Numbered from the stretch's first letter, positions 51,601-59,841 are shown. The stretch: 64,000 nucleotides of DNA from Streptomyces lasiicapitis (GCF_014646335.1 NZ_BMNG01000026.1:4532-68531); one strand, 5' to 3'. A program made the numbers and translations. The notes: a model not told the origin generated them from the letters alone.

Positions 51601-51919
51601 GGGAGGAGCCCAGTCCGCGCGGTGCCTTCCAGGTCCGGCCGCGGAGTTGGGCGGGGATCTCCCGCAGGGTGCAGAGAGTGAACTGCGCCCAGCCGATCCA
51701 GGCGATGGCGATGAGCAGGAGCAGGAAGGCGCCGCCGGTGTCCTGCCGGTCCAGGAGGTGGGTCAGGTCGTCGTGACTGGTGTCCCACACCACGGGGGTG
51801 ACCCTGATGAGCAGCAGCGGCAGGCCTGCGACAGCGGCCGCCAGGACGGCGAGGCTGGCGAGTGCCCGCAGTACTGCGACGGGGGTGCGGCCTGGGCCGG
51901 TGGGGGCTGGGGTGCGCAT
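48611..51919 (-). CDS. Membrane LysM-LysM-BTAD fusion regulator of the Tad locus
   Basis: A 1102-aa protein. Segments near residues 15-40, 62-80 and 110-127 are membrane spans. Two LysM domains follow (YTVRDIRPAESLWSIAESQL, from 170; VTVRPGDTLWKIAEDELGDG, from 248), then a long Pro/Ala/Lys-rich linker and another span (about 421-443, ending in Arg). The last ~245 residues (from about 858) are a SARP-type winged helix plus BTAD domain (KLALLAALLHFKDG, RISELRNRLGADADGTLYLP). LysM binds peptidoglycan or chitin; BTAD proteins control genes. It is the last gene of the Tad operon, 1 bp after the TadG-like stop. Confidence 0.88.
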   Translation of the reverse strand: MRTPAPTGPGRTPVAVLRALASLAVLAAAVAGLPLLLIRVTPVVWDTSHDDLTHLLDRQDTGGAFLLLLIAIAWIGWAQFTLCTLREIPAQLRGRTWKAPRGLGSSQRLASVLIGSIIVLLPTGTALANPATAAPAATASLHPQQAPQTPQPGPTEHTAPTTADDTASTYTVRDIRPAESLWSIAESQLGDGERWRDIAQLNDGRTMADGSTFHASTFLQPGWQLRMPDTPASQNNAPAPQGERTQSVTVRPGDTLWKIAEDELGDGTKYGQIFEENRGAPQPGGTTLTDPDDIRAGLKLDIPHPAAPAAPKTPSDKAKPDAAPPRSGDRDDTERGSASGGTGEASKAPKEEHEEHDRGQQPPPPAKPDTAGPKKPAASPPATTAPSKPASPAPTAPAETKPRPEQNPSDESDDAAVGVREVAGVGMLLAGCLIAAVGVKRLLQRRRRRPGETIAMPAEPARLEQVLEASSEPGSVELLDRALRTLAHHAGPQNTASLPSVRGARVTSRTVELLVDTDPVTEPLAPFTTAAEGRWTLDEGHTLLTDDQAREAPAPYPGLVTLGAEPDGSHLLLNLTAARVLLLDGDDDAVRDTARAIALEAATSTWSDHAEILTIGLGTELPALLPQGRLRVVPHLRAAQSELGELLLEHHQGGYDGEEAPAPLPWLLICSAEATVEGARQLADALAASRDLPVALVLPAKGARAAFPDAVCLTAGADTPQRVDLLDSDLVVQSLTEEDYRAFLDVLQTAEEPAHPAEGPWQFVPPVPLDTPSEPNRPSPEPHFTGLAAVPETPPFTALTASTTSTSTSPGSVPAFTSIAPNKSRDADHDDSRGNAWDVVEPAGEAAEPATPAGESPEPVDLHAPEIQVLGPVTVTGIQASGHGFKLALLAALLHFKDGCTIDTAREAMDPRSPWSKQTLQVRISELRNRLGADADGTLYLPKNRAGTYRLSPKVRCDWDRFQQLAERGLAKDSVAGIADLEAALGLVRGAPFGGADLTWAAARIQEMLVRITDVAHTLATWHRSAPRPDLDAARRAIRIGLDVDDSAELLYQDWMLIEDHAANRAGVRTAYETLRDINKRLDVGMEPETERIYDTIMSRSA

Positions 51920-51920
51920 C

Positions 51921-52367
51921 TCAGGGTCCTTCGGGTGCGGTGACGCCGTGCAGGAGGCTGGCCTTTCCGCGGCCGGTCACGTTCAGGGAGCCGATGCCCA
52001 CTGCGGACAGGAACGATGTGTCGTAGGTGCCGTGTGTGGTGACGGTCAGCGTCTTGCCGTCGGCGGACACGGTGGCGGTCCCGGTGGTGTCGGCGGCGTT
52101 GAGGTAGGCCTGGGCGGCTGCTTGGGCGGCCTGCGGGTCGACGGTGATGGTCTTGCCGGGCACGGCCTGGGCCGGGTCGATGGCCTGCCCTCCTGCGCGC
52201 GCGGCTTCGGTGGCGATGTAGTCGGCGCGTTCGGTGGCGCGCATCTTGCCGCCGCCATCGACGGCCAGGCCGATGATGCTGAGCAGCGCGAGGACGCAGA
52301 TCGCCACGAAGACGGTGATGCCGCCGCGGTCGTCGAGGCGGCGGGTGCGGGGTGTTGCGCGCGTCAT
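51921..52367 (-). CDS. TadG-like pilus assembly protein
   Basis: A 148-aa protein. RRLDDRGGITVFVAICVLAL then LSIIGLAVDGGGKMRATERA is the TadE/TadG-type N-terminus: a short basic start, Gly-Gly, one membrane span, then a helical segment. The rest is beta-rich. ATG overlaps the previous gene as ATGA. It is thought to be a minor pseudopilin or assembly factor. Confidence 0.8.
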   Translation of the reverse strand: MTRATPRTRRLDDRGGITVFVAICVLALLSIIGLAVDGGGKMRATERADYIATEAARAGGQAIDPAQAVPGKTITVDPQAAQAAAQAYLNAADTTGTATVSADGKTLTVTTHGTYDTSFLSAVGIGSLNVTGRGKASLLHGVTAPEGP

Positions 52368-52819
52368 TGTCCGCCCCTCTGCCTGTACTGATCAACGACT
52401 GAGGTGGCGGTCGCTTCCTGCGTGCGGGCTCCGGGGACTCCGGGAAGCAGAAGGTCGGAGAGGTTGACGGTGCAGCGCACGGTCGCGGAGACGGTGGCCA
52501 CCTGGCCGATGGGCACGTTCAGGCCGCTGGTGTCGACGGACACGCTGGTGTTGGCGCATGTGACGCCCTGATCGGACAGCGATTCGGTCGCAGCGCTGCG
52601 CGCGGCTGCCTGGGCGGCTTCCACGGTGCGGTGGATGGAGGCCTCGCGGGCGGCGTCCTGCGCGGCCGCGTCGACTTTGGAGCCGGACATGACGAGGCGG
52701 CCGCCGGCGATCGCCATGCACACAAAGACGAGCAGCGCCGGGAGGACGATCGCCGCCTCGATCGCGGCGCTCCCGGCATCGCGGGGCGCGCAACGGGCTT
52801 GGTGGAACACCGACTTCAC
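52364..52819 (-). CDS. TadE-like pseudopilin, 151 aa
   Basis: GTG at 52819 overlaps the upstream stop as GTGA. RDAGSAAIEAAIVLPALLVF, then a membrane segment, is the TadE motif (GSAAIE...P). One Cys pair lies in the later part (TCANTSVSV, TVRCTVNL). Together with the next two genes it forms the pseudopilin set. Confidence 0.8.
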   Translation of the reverse strand: MKSVFHQARCAPRDAGSAAIEAAIVLPALLVFVCMAIAGGRLVMSGSKVDAAAQDAAREASIHRTVEAAQAAARSAATESLSDQGVTCANTSVSVDTSGLNVPIGQVATVSATVRCTVNLSDLLLPGVPGARTQEATATSVVDQYRQRGGQ

Positions 52820-53247
52820 TCCCCTGGGACTGTCCAGCGCTCCACCGTTCCCGACGCCGACTGTGTGATGCGCAGTCCGGGCACGCCCGGCAGCATCGAC
52901 TGAGCCGTTCCCGAGACCTGGATCCGGATGCGCTGGCCGGTGCTGCCTGCCGTGGAGACACTGGAGTTGAGCAGGCTGTCGCCCGCTGTGCGGTCGAGGA
53001 CCTCGCGGGCTCGCTGGATTCCGTCGCCGGGCCCGGCCTTGTAGGTACGGGCCTCGCTGAGTCCTTCGCGCGCTGCGGTGAGCGCGATCTCGCGGGCGTA
53101 GTACCACATCGAGGCCTGGATGACGGCGACGGCGAGGAGCAGGACGAACGGGTAGATGATCGCCATCTGGATGGACGCATCCCCCCGGTCCTCCCGCCAC
53201 GGCCGGCTGCGCACCCAGGCGGCGAGCTGCGGTATACGCCGGGGCAT
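52816..53247 (-). CDS. TadE-like pseudopilin, 143 aa
   Basis: ATG at 53247. REDRGDASIQMAIIYPFVLL, then LAVAVIQASMWYYAREIALT, is the N-terminal span and helix typical of TadE proteins. The remaining ~85 residues are beta-rich. The stop overlaps the next start as GTGA. Confidence 0.8.
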   Translation of the reverse strand: MPRRIPQLAAWVRSRPWREDRGDASIQMAIIYPFVLLLAVAVIQASMWYYAREIALTAAREGLSEARTYKAGPGDGIQRAREVLDRTAGDSLLNSSVSTAGSTGQRIRIQVSGTAQSMLPGVPGLRITQSASGTVERWTVPGE

Positions 53248-53462
53248 CAGATGCCGTTCAGCTTGCCGTTGTACTTGGCGACGATGACCGCGATGGTCCC
53301 GGCGATGACCAGGGCGCCGGTGATGGAGGCCACCCAGATGATGACGGTGGTGATGCTGATGTCGCCCTGGTCCGGGCGCTTCCTCATCTCCTGCAGGCGG
53401 GACTCCAGATGGGCGGTGCAGGCCCGCAGGAGGCGGTAGGTGTGGTGGGCGGTGTACTTCAT
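53247..53462 (-). CDS. Flp-like pilin, 71 aa
   Basis: ATG at 53462 with GGAG; upstream TTG at 53474 is less likely. The chain MKYTAHHTYRLLRACTAHLE is basic and helical, and the last ~35 residues are one span (TTVIIWVASITGALVIAGTI, AVIVAKYNGKLNGI). Size and position fit the Flp pilin or a close relative, although the usual Gly-Phe processing site is not evident. It shares one base with the next gene. Confidence 0.65.
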   Translation of the reverse strand: MKYTAHHTYRLLRACTAHLESRLQEMRKRPDQGDISITTVIIWVASITGALVIAGTIAVIVAKYNGKLNGI

Positions 53463-53484
53463 GACGTGCTCCAAAATGGGGTGA

Positions 53485-54372
53485 TCAGGTGGTGAGCATG
53501 CGGATCACTGCGGGGAAGGCCATCAGCAGCATCACCTGTACCGCGAGGAGCGCGCCGGGGGCGGTCATCTTCTCGCTGGCGGCGTTCGCCTCGGCGGCCT
53601 GGGCGGCGAGCAGTTCGGGGTTGAGGGCGGCGCTGCGCGAGCGGAGTTGTTTGTAGACGGCGGCGCCGTCGGTGGACGAGCCGCGCATGATCTCGGCGAT
53701 GTCGCCCAGGACGGGCAGGTCGTACTCGTCGCGCAGGTCGGTCAGGGCCTGCCAGGGCGGGATCTTCTCCAGGCGGGCCCGCAGCAGGGCGCCCTGGACG
53801 TAGACGAAGGGCCAGCCGCGGCCGACCTCGGCCGCCTTCTCCAGGGCGGTGGTGGGGCCGGCGTCCGAGGCCCGCTTGAGGGCCACCAGTTCCAGGTAGG
53901 CGGACATGGCGTGGGCGAACTCCTCGCGGGCGCGCTTGGCCTGGTCGCGTACGGACAGGTCCGGGGTGATCCACAGCAGTCCGGCCACGAGCAGTCCGAA
54001 GAGGGCGGGCACGTAGAAGGGCAGGGAGATGCCGGCCAGGATCCAGGGAATCGAGACCAGGACCGGGCACAGCAGGCCGAGCGCGGCGAGCGCGGTCTTC
54101 AGCAGCATGAAGCGGCCCGGGCCCTGCCCGAGCAGGGCGAGGTTCTGGGCCGGGATGCGTACGCCCGGCAGGCGCCCCAGGCGGGCCAGCAGCCAGCGTC
54201 CCCACACCTCGTCGCGGTCCAGGTCCGGCTCGGGCAGCGCGGTGAGGCTGCTCTGTTCGGTGCGCTGCAGGGCGGCGGCCAGGGCGGGCTGGGGGCGCAG
54301 GAGTTCGCGGGTGAGCAGGGCGATGCCGCCGCCGACGGCGGCGCCGGTGAGGACCATGGGCATCAGGTTCAT
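53485..54372 (-). CDS. tadC: TadC, type II/IV secretion inner-membrane protein
   Basis: A 295-aa protein with a T2SSF-type core. MNLMPMVLTGAAVGGGIALL is the first span; FMLLKTALAALGLLCPVLVS and YVPALFGLLVAGLLWITPDL are further spans, and LLAVQVMLLMAFPAVIRML is the last. The FAHAMSAYLELVALKRASDA region is typical of TadC. The start overlaps the tadB stop as ATGA. It forms the pilus platform with TadB. Confidence 0.88.
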   Translation of the reverse strand: MNLMPMVLTGAAVGGGIALLTRELLRPQPALAAALQRTEQSSLTALPEPDLDRDEVWGRWLLARLGRLPGVRIPAQNLALLGQGPGRFMLLKTALAALGLLCPVLVSIPWILAGISLPFYVPALFGLLVAGLLWITPDLSVRDQAKRAREEFAHAMSAYLELVALKRASDAGPTTALEKAAEVGRGWPFVYVQGALLRARLEKIPPWQALTDLRDEYDLPVLGDIAEIMRGSSTDGAAVYKQLRSRSAALNPELLAAQAAEANAASEKMTAPGALLAVQVMLLMAFPAVIRMLTT

Positions 54373-55316
54373 CGGGCACCCGCCGTCTCGTGCTCGAGCT
54401 CCCCGGCCACAGTCGCGGCCGCGACCGGGAGGCGGACGGTGCTGCGCGGGTCGCGGCTGAGGAAGCGCGGGATGCGCCGGTAGTGGGCGAGGTGGCGCAT
54501 CAGCGCGAGGGTGCCGATGAACCCGGTCGTGAGCATCGCGAGCACCAACTGGCCCAGCAGGGTGGAGTAGGGGGCGGTGTAGGAGGGGACGAAGAACCCG
54601 GCCACGACGACGCCGAGGGTGATCAGGGTCATCCAGCGCATGGTGGTGCGGGGCTTCTCCCGGTCGGCTTCGGTGTCACGCTTTTTGGCGACTTCGGCGC
54701 GGACGGTGGCGGCCAGGTCTTCCAGGGCCTGGGCCAGGCCGGGGCCGCGGTCGGCGACGGACAGGATGAGCGCGGCCACGATCTTGTCTGCGGTGATGTC
54801 GTCGAGTTCGTCGCCGAACGCCCGCAGGGCCTCCTCGGGGCGCCAGCCCATGTTCAACCGGTCCGCGAGCGTGGTGATCTGCTCGGCGAGCGCCTCGGGG
54901 GCGCCCTTCCGGCTGGTGATCATCGCCTGTTCCAGGCCCATGCCGAGGCGCAGCAGTCCGGCCAGCCGCTGCGTCCATTCGCTCAGGGCCTCGAGCTGCT
55001 GGATGCGGACCTTGGTGGCCTGTACCGGGGCGAGCAGCCACGGCACTCCCAGGACGGCCACGCCAATCAGGAGGCCCGCGACGAAGTTTCCGGTCACGAG
55101 CCAGATGCCCACCCACAGGACGGCGGCCGCACCTGCCTGCGTGCGGCGCCGCATCCGCCTCTCGTGCGAGCCGGCGAACCAGTCCCGGAGGCCCTGGCCG
55201 CGCCAAGTGGTGCGGCGGTCCTTCTTCGGCTCGGTGGTGCCCACCACGCCCCAGACCAGGGCGGTCAGTCCGGCCATCGCCGTCATCCCGCTGAGCAGGG
55301 CCCACAGCATCGTCAC
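54369..55316 (-). CDS. tadB: TadB, secretion inner-membrane protein
   Basis: A 315-aa protein. GTG at 55316 overlaps the tadA stop as GTGA; ATG at 55310 is an alternative. LWALLSGMTAMAGLTALVWG and the pair VLWVGIWLVTGNFVAGLLIG, AVLGVPWLLAP are the N-terminal spans. The middle holds QLEALSEWTQRLAGLLRLGM, LEQAM and ADRGPGLAQALEDLAATVRA, the T2SSF signature. Two spans close the chain. It acts with TadC. Confidence 0.9.
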   Translation of the reverse strand: MTMLWALLSGMTAMAGLTALVWGVVGTTEPKKDRRTTWRGQGLRDWFAGSHERRMRRRTQAGAAAVLWVGIWLVTGNFVAGLLIGVAVLGVPWLLAPVQATKVRIQQLEALSEWTQRLAGLLRLGMGLEQAMITSRKGAPEALAEQITTLADRLNMGWRPEEALRAFGDELDDITADKIVAALILSVADRGPGLAQALEDLAATVRAEVAKKRDTEADREKPRTTMRWMTLITLGVVVAGFFVPSYTAPYSTLLGQLVLAMLTTGFIGTLALMRHLAHYRRIPRFLSRDPRSTVRLPVAAATVAGELEHETAGAR

Positions 55317-56842
55317 GTGCCGCTCACCACCTTCAGCGGCAGCGGCTGCGCCCACGCCCCGTACGGGTGCTGCAGGAGCTCGGAGTTGAAGCCGACGCGG
55401 CGCAGCTCGTCGATGCATTCGGGGTGCGTGCCGGTGGGCACGGCCCGCTCCTCCCCCACCTCCCGGTTGGGGGCGAAGATGTCGTTGGTGGCCGGACGGC
55501 CGGACTCCCCGACCCCGGTGATCTCCACGATGTGGGAGACGAACCGGTGCCGCCTCCCGCCGATCTTCGTCTCGTCGATCATCGAGACGAAGACGATGAA
55601 ATCGAGGCCGTTGGCGATCTGCCGGTAGGCGAGCTGCTCGGACAGGTTGTTCTGGGCGAGCGCGTACAGCTCGGCGATCCGGTCGAAGACGATGTCGGGG
55701 CGGCGTGCGTGGATGGTGCACAGGTTGCCGCCCGCGCCGTTCGTCAGCGCCTGCATCATGGCGACGACTTCGGGTCCGCGGACCTCTCCGACGACCATGC
55801 GCTCCAGCGACATGCGCAGCGCCGGGTGCATCAGGTCCAGGAGGCTGACCTCGCCGGCGCTGCGCCCGCCGGCTCCGACTTCGCCGTTGCCCTCGCGGGC
55901 CACCAGGGAGATGGCCTGGCGGTGGTAGCCGTTGCTGTGGGCGAAAAGTTCGTCCTCGGTCTGGATGGTGGCGAACCGCTCGTCGGGGTCGAGCTCCTTG
56001 AGCAGGGAGCGCATCAGCGAGGTCTTGCCGGCCTTCTGCTTCCCCGCGATGATCACGTTCTTCTCGGCCCGCACGCAGGCCCGCAGGAACTCCGCCAGGA
56101 TCGGATCGATGGCACCGAGCGCGATCATGCCGTCGAGGTCCGCGCTCTGGACCCGGTGGCGGCGGATCACCGCGTACGTGGTCGGGCCGACGTCCGTGAT
56201 GGCCTGCAGCCGGGAGCCGTCTTTCAGGGAGAGCGCGAGCAGCGGGTTCGCGGTGGAGATGGTCCGCTCGCCGTGTCCGGAGTCGCGGGCGAGCTCGCGC
56301 AGCATCTCCAGGAGCTCCTCCTCGGAGTCCGCGATCGCTCCGACCTTGCGGCGCTCGCCGTCGCCGTAGTCGAGCCACACGTCCTTCGGTCCGTTGATGA
56401 AGATGTCCTCGACCCGCGGGTCATCAAGGTAGGGCTGCAGGCGTCCCGCGCGGAAGAGGAGGTCGTAGACCGCGCGCCGCAGCGCATGGTCCTCGGCCGC
56501 GGTCGGGCTCACGCCGCGCTCGGCGGCCGCGGCGTTCGACCACAGCGCCACCGCCTCGTTGATCCAGCCCAGGCAGCGCTGCTCCTCGCTGGCCCGATCC
56601 AGCGTCGGGTCGGTCTTCAGCAGTTCCTCGCGCTGCTTGGCGACCTGGGACTTGATGTGCTGGGCCACCCGGTAGTCGACGGTGGCCTGCGGCACCGCGC
56701 CGTCGGGGGCGGGCGTGCTCGTCGCCGACCCGTGCCCGGAGTGCGGGCGGCCCTGGGCGTGCGCCTGGAGGCGTTCGCTGAGCGGGTGCCCGCCGGCCGG
56801 CGGGCGCACCGTCGGGTCGGCGTGGACCGGCCTACCCTGCAT
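55313..56842 (-). CDS. tadA: TadA/CpaF pilus ATPase
   Basis: A 509-aa protein. Walker A GKQKAGKTS is near residues 262-270, Walker B-like RMVVGEVRGPEV near 349. The RVEDIFINGPKDVWLDYGDG stretch is typical of CpaF. NLCTIHARRPDIVFDRIAEL supplies the His-box of type II/IV secretion ATPases. It powers pilus assembly on the cytoplasmic side. The start lies 11 bp inside the previous gene. Confidence 0.95.
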   Translation of the reverse strand: MQGRPVHADPTVRPPAGGHPLSERLQAHAQGRPHSGHGSATSTPAPDGAVPQATVDYRVAQHIKSQVAKQREELLKTDPTLDRASEEQRCLGWINEAVALWSNAAAAERGVSPTAAEDHALRRAVYDLLFRAGRLQPYLDDPRVEDIFINGPKDVWLDYGDGERRKVGAIADSEEELLEMLRELARDSGHGERTISTANPLLALSLKDGSRLQAITDVGPTTYAVIRRHRVQSADLDGMIALGAIDPILAEFLRACVRAEKNVIIAGKQKAGKTSLMRSLLKELDPDERFATIQTEDELFAHSNGYHRQAISLVAREGNGEVGAGGRSAGEVSLLDLMHPALRMSLERMVVGEVRGPEVVAMMQALTNGAGGNLCTIHARRPDIVFDRIAELYALAQNNLSEQLAYRQIANGLDFIVFVSMIDETKIGGRRHRFVSHIVEITGVGESGRPATNDIFAPNREVGEERAVPTGTHPECIDELRRVGFNSELLQHPYGAWAQPLPLKVVSGT

Positions 56843-57665
56843 GGGACATCTCCCCTCCGGGCGGCCCGGCGTAGCGGGGCGCCAGGCGGGCGCGGCGCAG
56901 CGCGGCCCGCTGCTCCAGCACCGTGCTCGCCGAGCGGGCCGCCTTCATCAGCGCCGACCTGGTGAAGTTGCGGGGCTGCTCGGCGCCGTCCGACAACACC
57001 CGGGCCTCACGCGGCGCATAGGGCAGGGTGGCCACCACCGGGACTCTCAGCAGGCGCTGCACCTCGCCCGCGGGATACGGGCCTTCGTCGATCATCAGCA
57101 CGCCGATGTTGCCGACCTTCTCCTCCAGGGCCTCCACGCGCATCTGCGCCGCCTGTACCGAACGCATCGTGTTGCGGACCACGACGACGAGGGCGTCCGC
57201 GCGCTGTGCCAGCGCTGCCGAGGGGCCGAAGGCGCCGCTGCGGCCGAGGTCGACCAACACGTCGTGAGCCTGCGCGCCTTGATTCCCGATCCCGGTGAAC
57301 AGCTTGGACAGGTCCTCCCAGGCCGGGCCGAGTCCGGCCCACTGCGCGGGGTCGGTCACCCCGGGCAGGACCAGCCGATCGCGCGGTGATGCCTGTCGGC
57401 CGTCTTCGGCACTCACGTCGATCAGTTGCCGCCAGAACGCCTCGACCAGCTCGCCCTTGCGGGAGGCCACCGAGAGATTCCGCAGCCCGTACCGGTCGCC
57501 GACGCTGCCCTGCAGCAGTCCGTAGAGCACGCCGCTTCCGTCGGGGTCGCACTCGGCCAGGACCAGCTTGCGGCCCGGCTGCAGCGGCCAGGACAGCAGC
57601 AGCGCGAGCGCGCTCGTGGTCACCCCCGGCGCGCCGCTGCACCCGGCCAGCGCGATCACGCTCAC
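56832..57665 (-). CDS. TadZ/CpaE-like P-loop protein
   Basis: A 277-aa ParA-type ATPase. ALAGCSGAPGVTTSALALLL has a variant P-loop (GAPGVTTS, residues 11-18), and LAECDPDGSGVLYGLLQ is the next motif. DVLVDLGRSGAFGPSAALAQ is the Walker B region. In Tad systems TadZ/CpaE places the machine at the cell pole. ATG overlaps the previous stop as ATGA. Confidence 0.85.
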   Translation of the reverse strand: MSVIALAGCSGAPGVTTSALALLLSWPLQPGRKLVLAECDPDGSGVLYGLLQGSVGDRYGLRNLSVASRKGELVEAFWRQLIDVSAEDGRQASPRDRLVLPGVTDPAQWAGLGPAWEDLSKLFTGIGNQGAQAHDVLVDLGRSGAFGPSAALAQRADALVVVVRNTMRSVQAAQMRVEALEEKVGNIGVLMIDEGPYPAGEVQRLLRVPVVATLPYAPREARVLSDGAEQPRNFTRSALMKAARSASTVLEQRAALRRARLAPRYAGPPGGEMSHAG

Positions 57666-58366
57666 TTGCGGCCGCCCGGCGCATCGAGCACGAGGCGCAC
57701 CGTCTCCGAGGAGACCCAGGCGGCCAGGCGCGGTCCATCGTCGGCCTGCGCGGCGACGTCGACGACGACCACGCCGGTGCCCGGTGCGGCCTTGCCCGCC
57801 TTGACGACCCGGGCGGTCACCGATTCCGGCGTCGAGTCCTGCTTCGACGGGGTGTCCTCGCCCTGGGCCGGTACGTGCACCAGGCTCACTTTCTGGCCCG
57901 GCGTCAGCGCGGTGGCGGGCACCTGCTCGGGCTTCAGCCCGATCGGCACCACCTGCTCACCGGCGTTGACCAGGGAGCGGGAGGTCACCTGCGAACGGGC
58001 AAGCAGCGATCCGGGGCGCAACTGCACCGCGGCCCGCTTGCCGACCACGGAACCGAGGTCATCGGCGTTCACCGCCTTGACCGCCGGGTCCAGGGCCATG
58101 GACGCGCGTCCCAAGTCGGCCTCCGTGATCACCTCTCCGACCTGAACGTCCCGGGTCACGGTGACCACCTCGGTCCTATCGCCGCTCTGCATGACCAGGA
58201 CCACCACGCCCGCACCGCCCGCAGCGATCAGCGCCAGCGACAAGGCGATGAGCCCCGGCCTGCGCCGACGGGCGGACACCCGCGGCGGTGCGACCGGCCC
58301 GGCCGGGCCCTGTGCCGGAATGCCGTTCATGGCGGGCCCGGCGGCGCGGTCTTTCGTCTTGCTCAC
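57662..58366 (-). CDS. SAF-domain protein, CpaB/RcpC-like
   Basis: A 234-aa protein. PGLIALSLALIAAGGAGVVV is a membrane anchor; then a SAF domain (TRDVQVGEVITEADLGRASM, GSVVGKRAAVQLRPGSLLAR). The rest is beta-rich. In Gram-negative Tad systems CpaB/RcpC sits with the secretin; here it is probably an outside-facing pilus protein attached to the membrane. Confidence 0.85.
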   Translation of the reverse strand: MSKTKDRAAGPAMNGIPAQGPAGPVAPPRVSARRRRPGLIALSLALIAAGGAGVVVLVMQSGDRTEVVTVTRDVQVGEVITEADLGRASMALDPAVKAVNADDLGSVVGKRAAVQLRPGSLLARSQVTSRSLVNAGEQVVPIGLKPEQVPATALTPGQKVSLVHVPAQGEDTPSKQDSTPESVTARVVKAGKAAPGTGVVVVDVAAQADDGPRLAAWVSSETVRLVLDAPGGRK

Positions 58367-58387
58367 GTTCGTTCCCCTTCGGAAGGG

Positions 58388-59254
58388 CTATCCGACGACC
58401 TGCACTTCGCCGACCGCCACCTGAGCCTGGCTCTGGCGGACCTCGGTCAGCTCCCCTGCTTCACCGCCACCACCGGTGACCTGCCAGTCGATCGACCAGG
58501 TCGAGGTGGCCGTCAGCGCGAACTTCCCGCCCGCAGCCTTCGCCGACGTCTTGGTGTAGCGGTGGCCGCAGGTCGGTGACTCCTTCATGCCGTACGACTC
58601 CTTGTAGGGCGTGCCCGGACCGGCACACGTCTGCGTGCCGCCGTCCCCCATCCGCCATACGATCTTCTTCACCTTCGCGGTCGCCGTCACTGTCACCCCG
58701 CCCGCCGTGGCCGTCGCCGTGTTCGGCCCGAAGGTGGTCGGCGTCTTGCGCACCCACAGCCACATCGGCACCCCGACCACGTACTTCCCGGCAGCACGCG
58801 GACTCGCGATGTCGGGTCCGGCCAGCTTCATCTGGTCGACGGCGCGCTGCGCCACGACTTCCGGGTCGATGGCCGGTACGTCCGGAGCGCCGGCGGCGTC
58901 CGGGATCCACACGACTCCCACGCGGCCGGTGGAGGGGCACGTCACGCGGTAGACCGCGCCCTTGCCGCCCCGGCGCTTGCCGTCTTTCATCGCCAGGTTG
59001 TTCGCCGGAGGCTGCGGCTTGGCCTTCGTGTACGTGCACTTCGGTCCCGACTTCCCGCCCTTCGCCGAGCTCTGTGCACCCCCACCACCTCCGCCGCCGC
59101 CCGTGCCGGGCTCGCGACCGGGCTCCTCGGCGCAGACCTTGACCCACATCACGGCACCGTCACACAGGCCGCTGCTCTTCTTGCCGTCGGCGTACGCGAC
59201 GGGTGCGACGCCTGCCACGAGGATGGCCGCGGCCAGGGCGGCGCGCCTTAGCAT
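58388..59254 (-). CDS. Secreted protein of the Tad operon, 288 aa
   Basis: ATG at 59254. MLRRAALAAAILVAGVAPVA, then YADG, is a signal peptide. A Gly-rich linker follows (EPGTGGGGGGGG). The mature part has Cys pairs and a PKD-like stretch (KKIVWRMGDGGTQTCAGPGT, CGHRYTKTSAKAAGG), where a W-x-MGDGG core fits a beta-sandwich. It is probably a surface protein of the pilus. It overlaps the next gene by 7 nt. Confidence 0.75.
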   Translation of the reverse strand: MLRRAALAAAILVAGVAPVAYADGKKSSGLCDGAVMWVKVCAEEPGREPGTGGGGGGGGAQSSAKGGKSGPKCTYTKAKPQPPANNLAMKDGKRRGGKGAVYRVTCPSTGRVGVVWIPDAAGAPDVPAIDPEVVAQRAVDQMKLAGPDIASPRAAGKYVVGVPMWLWVRKTPTTFGPNTATATAGGVTVTATAKVKKIVWRMGDGGTQTCAGPGTPYKESYGMKESPTCGHRYTKTSAKAAGGKFALTATSTWSIDWQVTGGGGEAGELTEVRQSQAQVAVGEVQVVG

Positions 59255-59841
59255 TCCGCCCCGCCTTGCGGGTTGATGTCGGTCACCATCCAGCGGCCGC
59301 CGTCCCAGCGCTCGACTTTCGCCGTCGTGATGTACTTCAACGGCTGCTCGGGCGGAAGCGGCTTCACCTTCTTCGCTTTGGTGTCGTACATCCGGTACTT
59401 CGACAGGTCGACGCAGTCCTTGATGGTGGCCGTCGGTGTTTCCGCTTTGCTGTCCAGCTTCGCGTCTGGTTCGTGGCCGAGTTCGCCGCGGACGACCGTC
59501 CCGGCCTTCTTCATGTTGGCAAGGTCGACCTCGACCTTGCTCAACGCGTCCAGGCTCGCGTACTTCTCCAAGTCGGTCCCCTTGGCGGAGGCCTTCCTGT
59601 ACGCCTTTGCTTGCTCGGTCAGGAACGAGTCGTACACGGCGAGCGCGGCCTTCTTGTCGGCCTCTTGGGGATCCTTGGTGGGCGTGCTCGACGTCGACGG
59701 AGCAGCCGTCACGGACGGCTTCGCGGACGTGGCCCCGTCGTCGGAGTCGCTGCAGGCGGTCAGCAGACCGAGCGAAACCAGGACCCCGGCAGCAGCCAGG
59801 AGATTACGGTGGCGAACAGCCGTGCTGTGGTGGCGTGTCAC
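59248..59841 (-). CDS. Lipoprotein of the Tad operon, 197 aa
   Basis: GTG with GGGAG. NLLAAAGVLVSLGLLTACSD is a signal with lipobox LTAC, Cys near residue 30. The mature part begins with a Ser/Thr-rich spacer, then a helical-plus-strand domain (AALAVYDSFLTEQAKAYRKA, KYITTAKVERWDGGRWMVTD) like many streptomycete lipoproteins that resemble NTF2-type folds. It is the first gene of the operon. Confidence 0.78.
   Translation of the reverse strand: MTRHHSTAVRHRNLLAAAGVLVSLGLLTACSDSDDGATSAKPSVTAAPSTSSTPTKDPQEADKKAALAVYDSFLTEQAKAYRKASAKGTDLEKYASLDALSKVEVDLANMKKAGTVVRGELGHEPDAKLDSKAETPTATIKDCVDLSKYRMYDTKAKKVKPLPPEQPLKYITTAKVERWDGGRWMVTDINPQGGAEC

Noticed and set aside
50453..51943. Plus-strand frame of 496 codons
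   Set aside because: It is antisense to the LysM-BTAD gene and consists of Gly/Arg-rich sequence with no domain.
55367..56965. Plus-strand frame of 532 codons
   Set aside because: It is antisense to tadA; tadA has all of its motifs and the operon continuity supports the minus strand.
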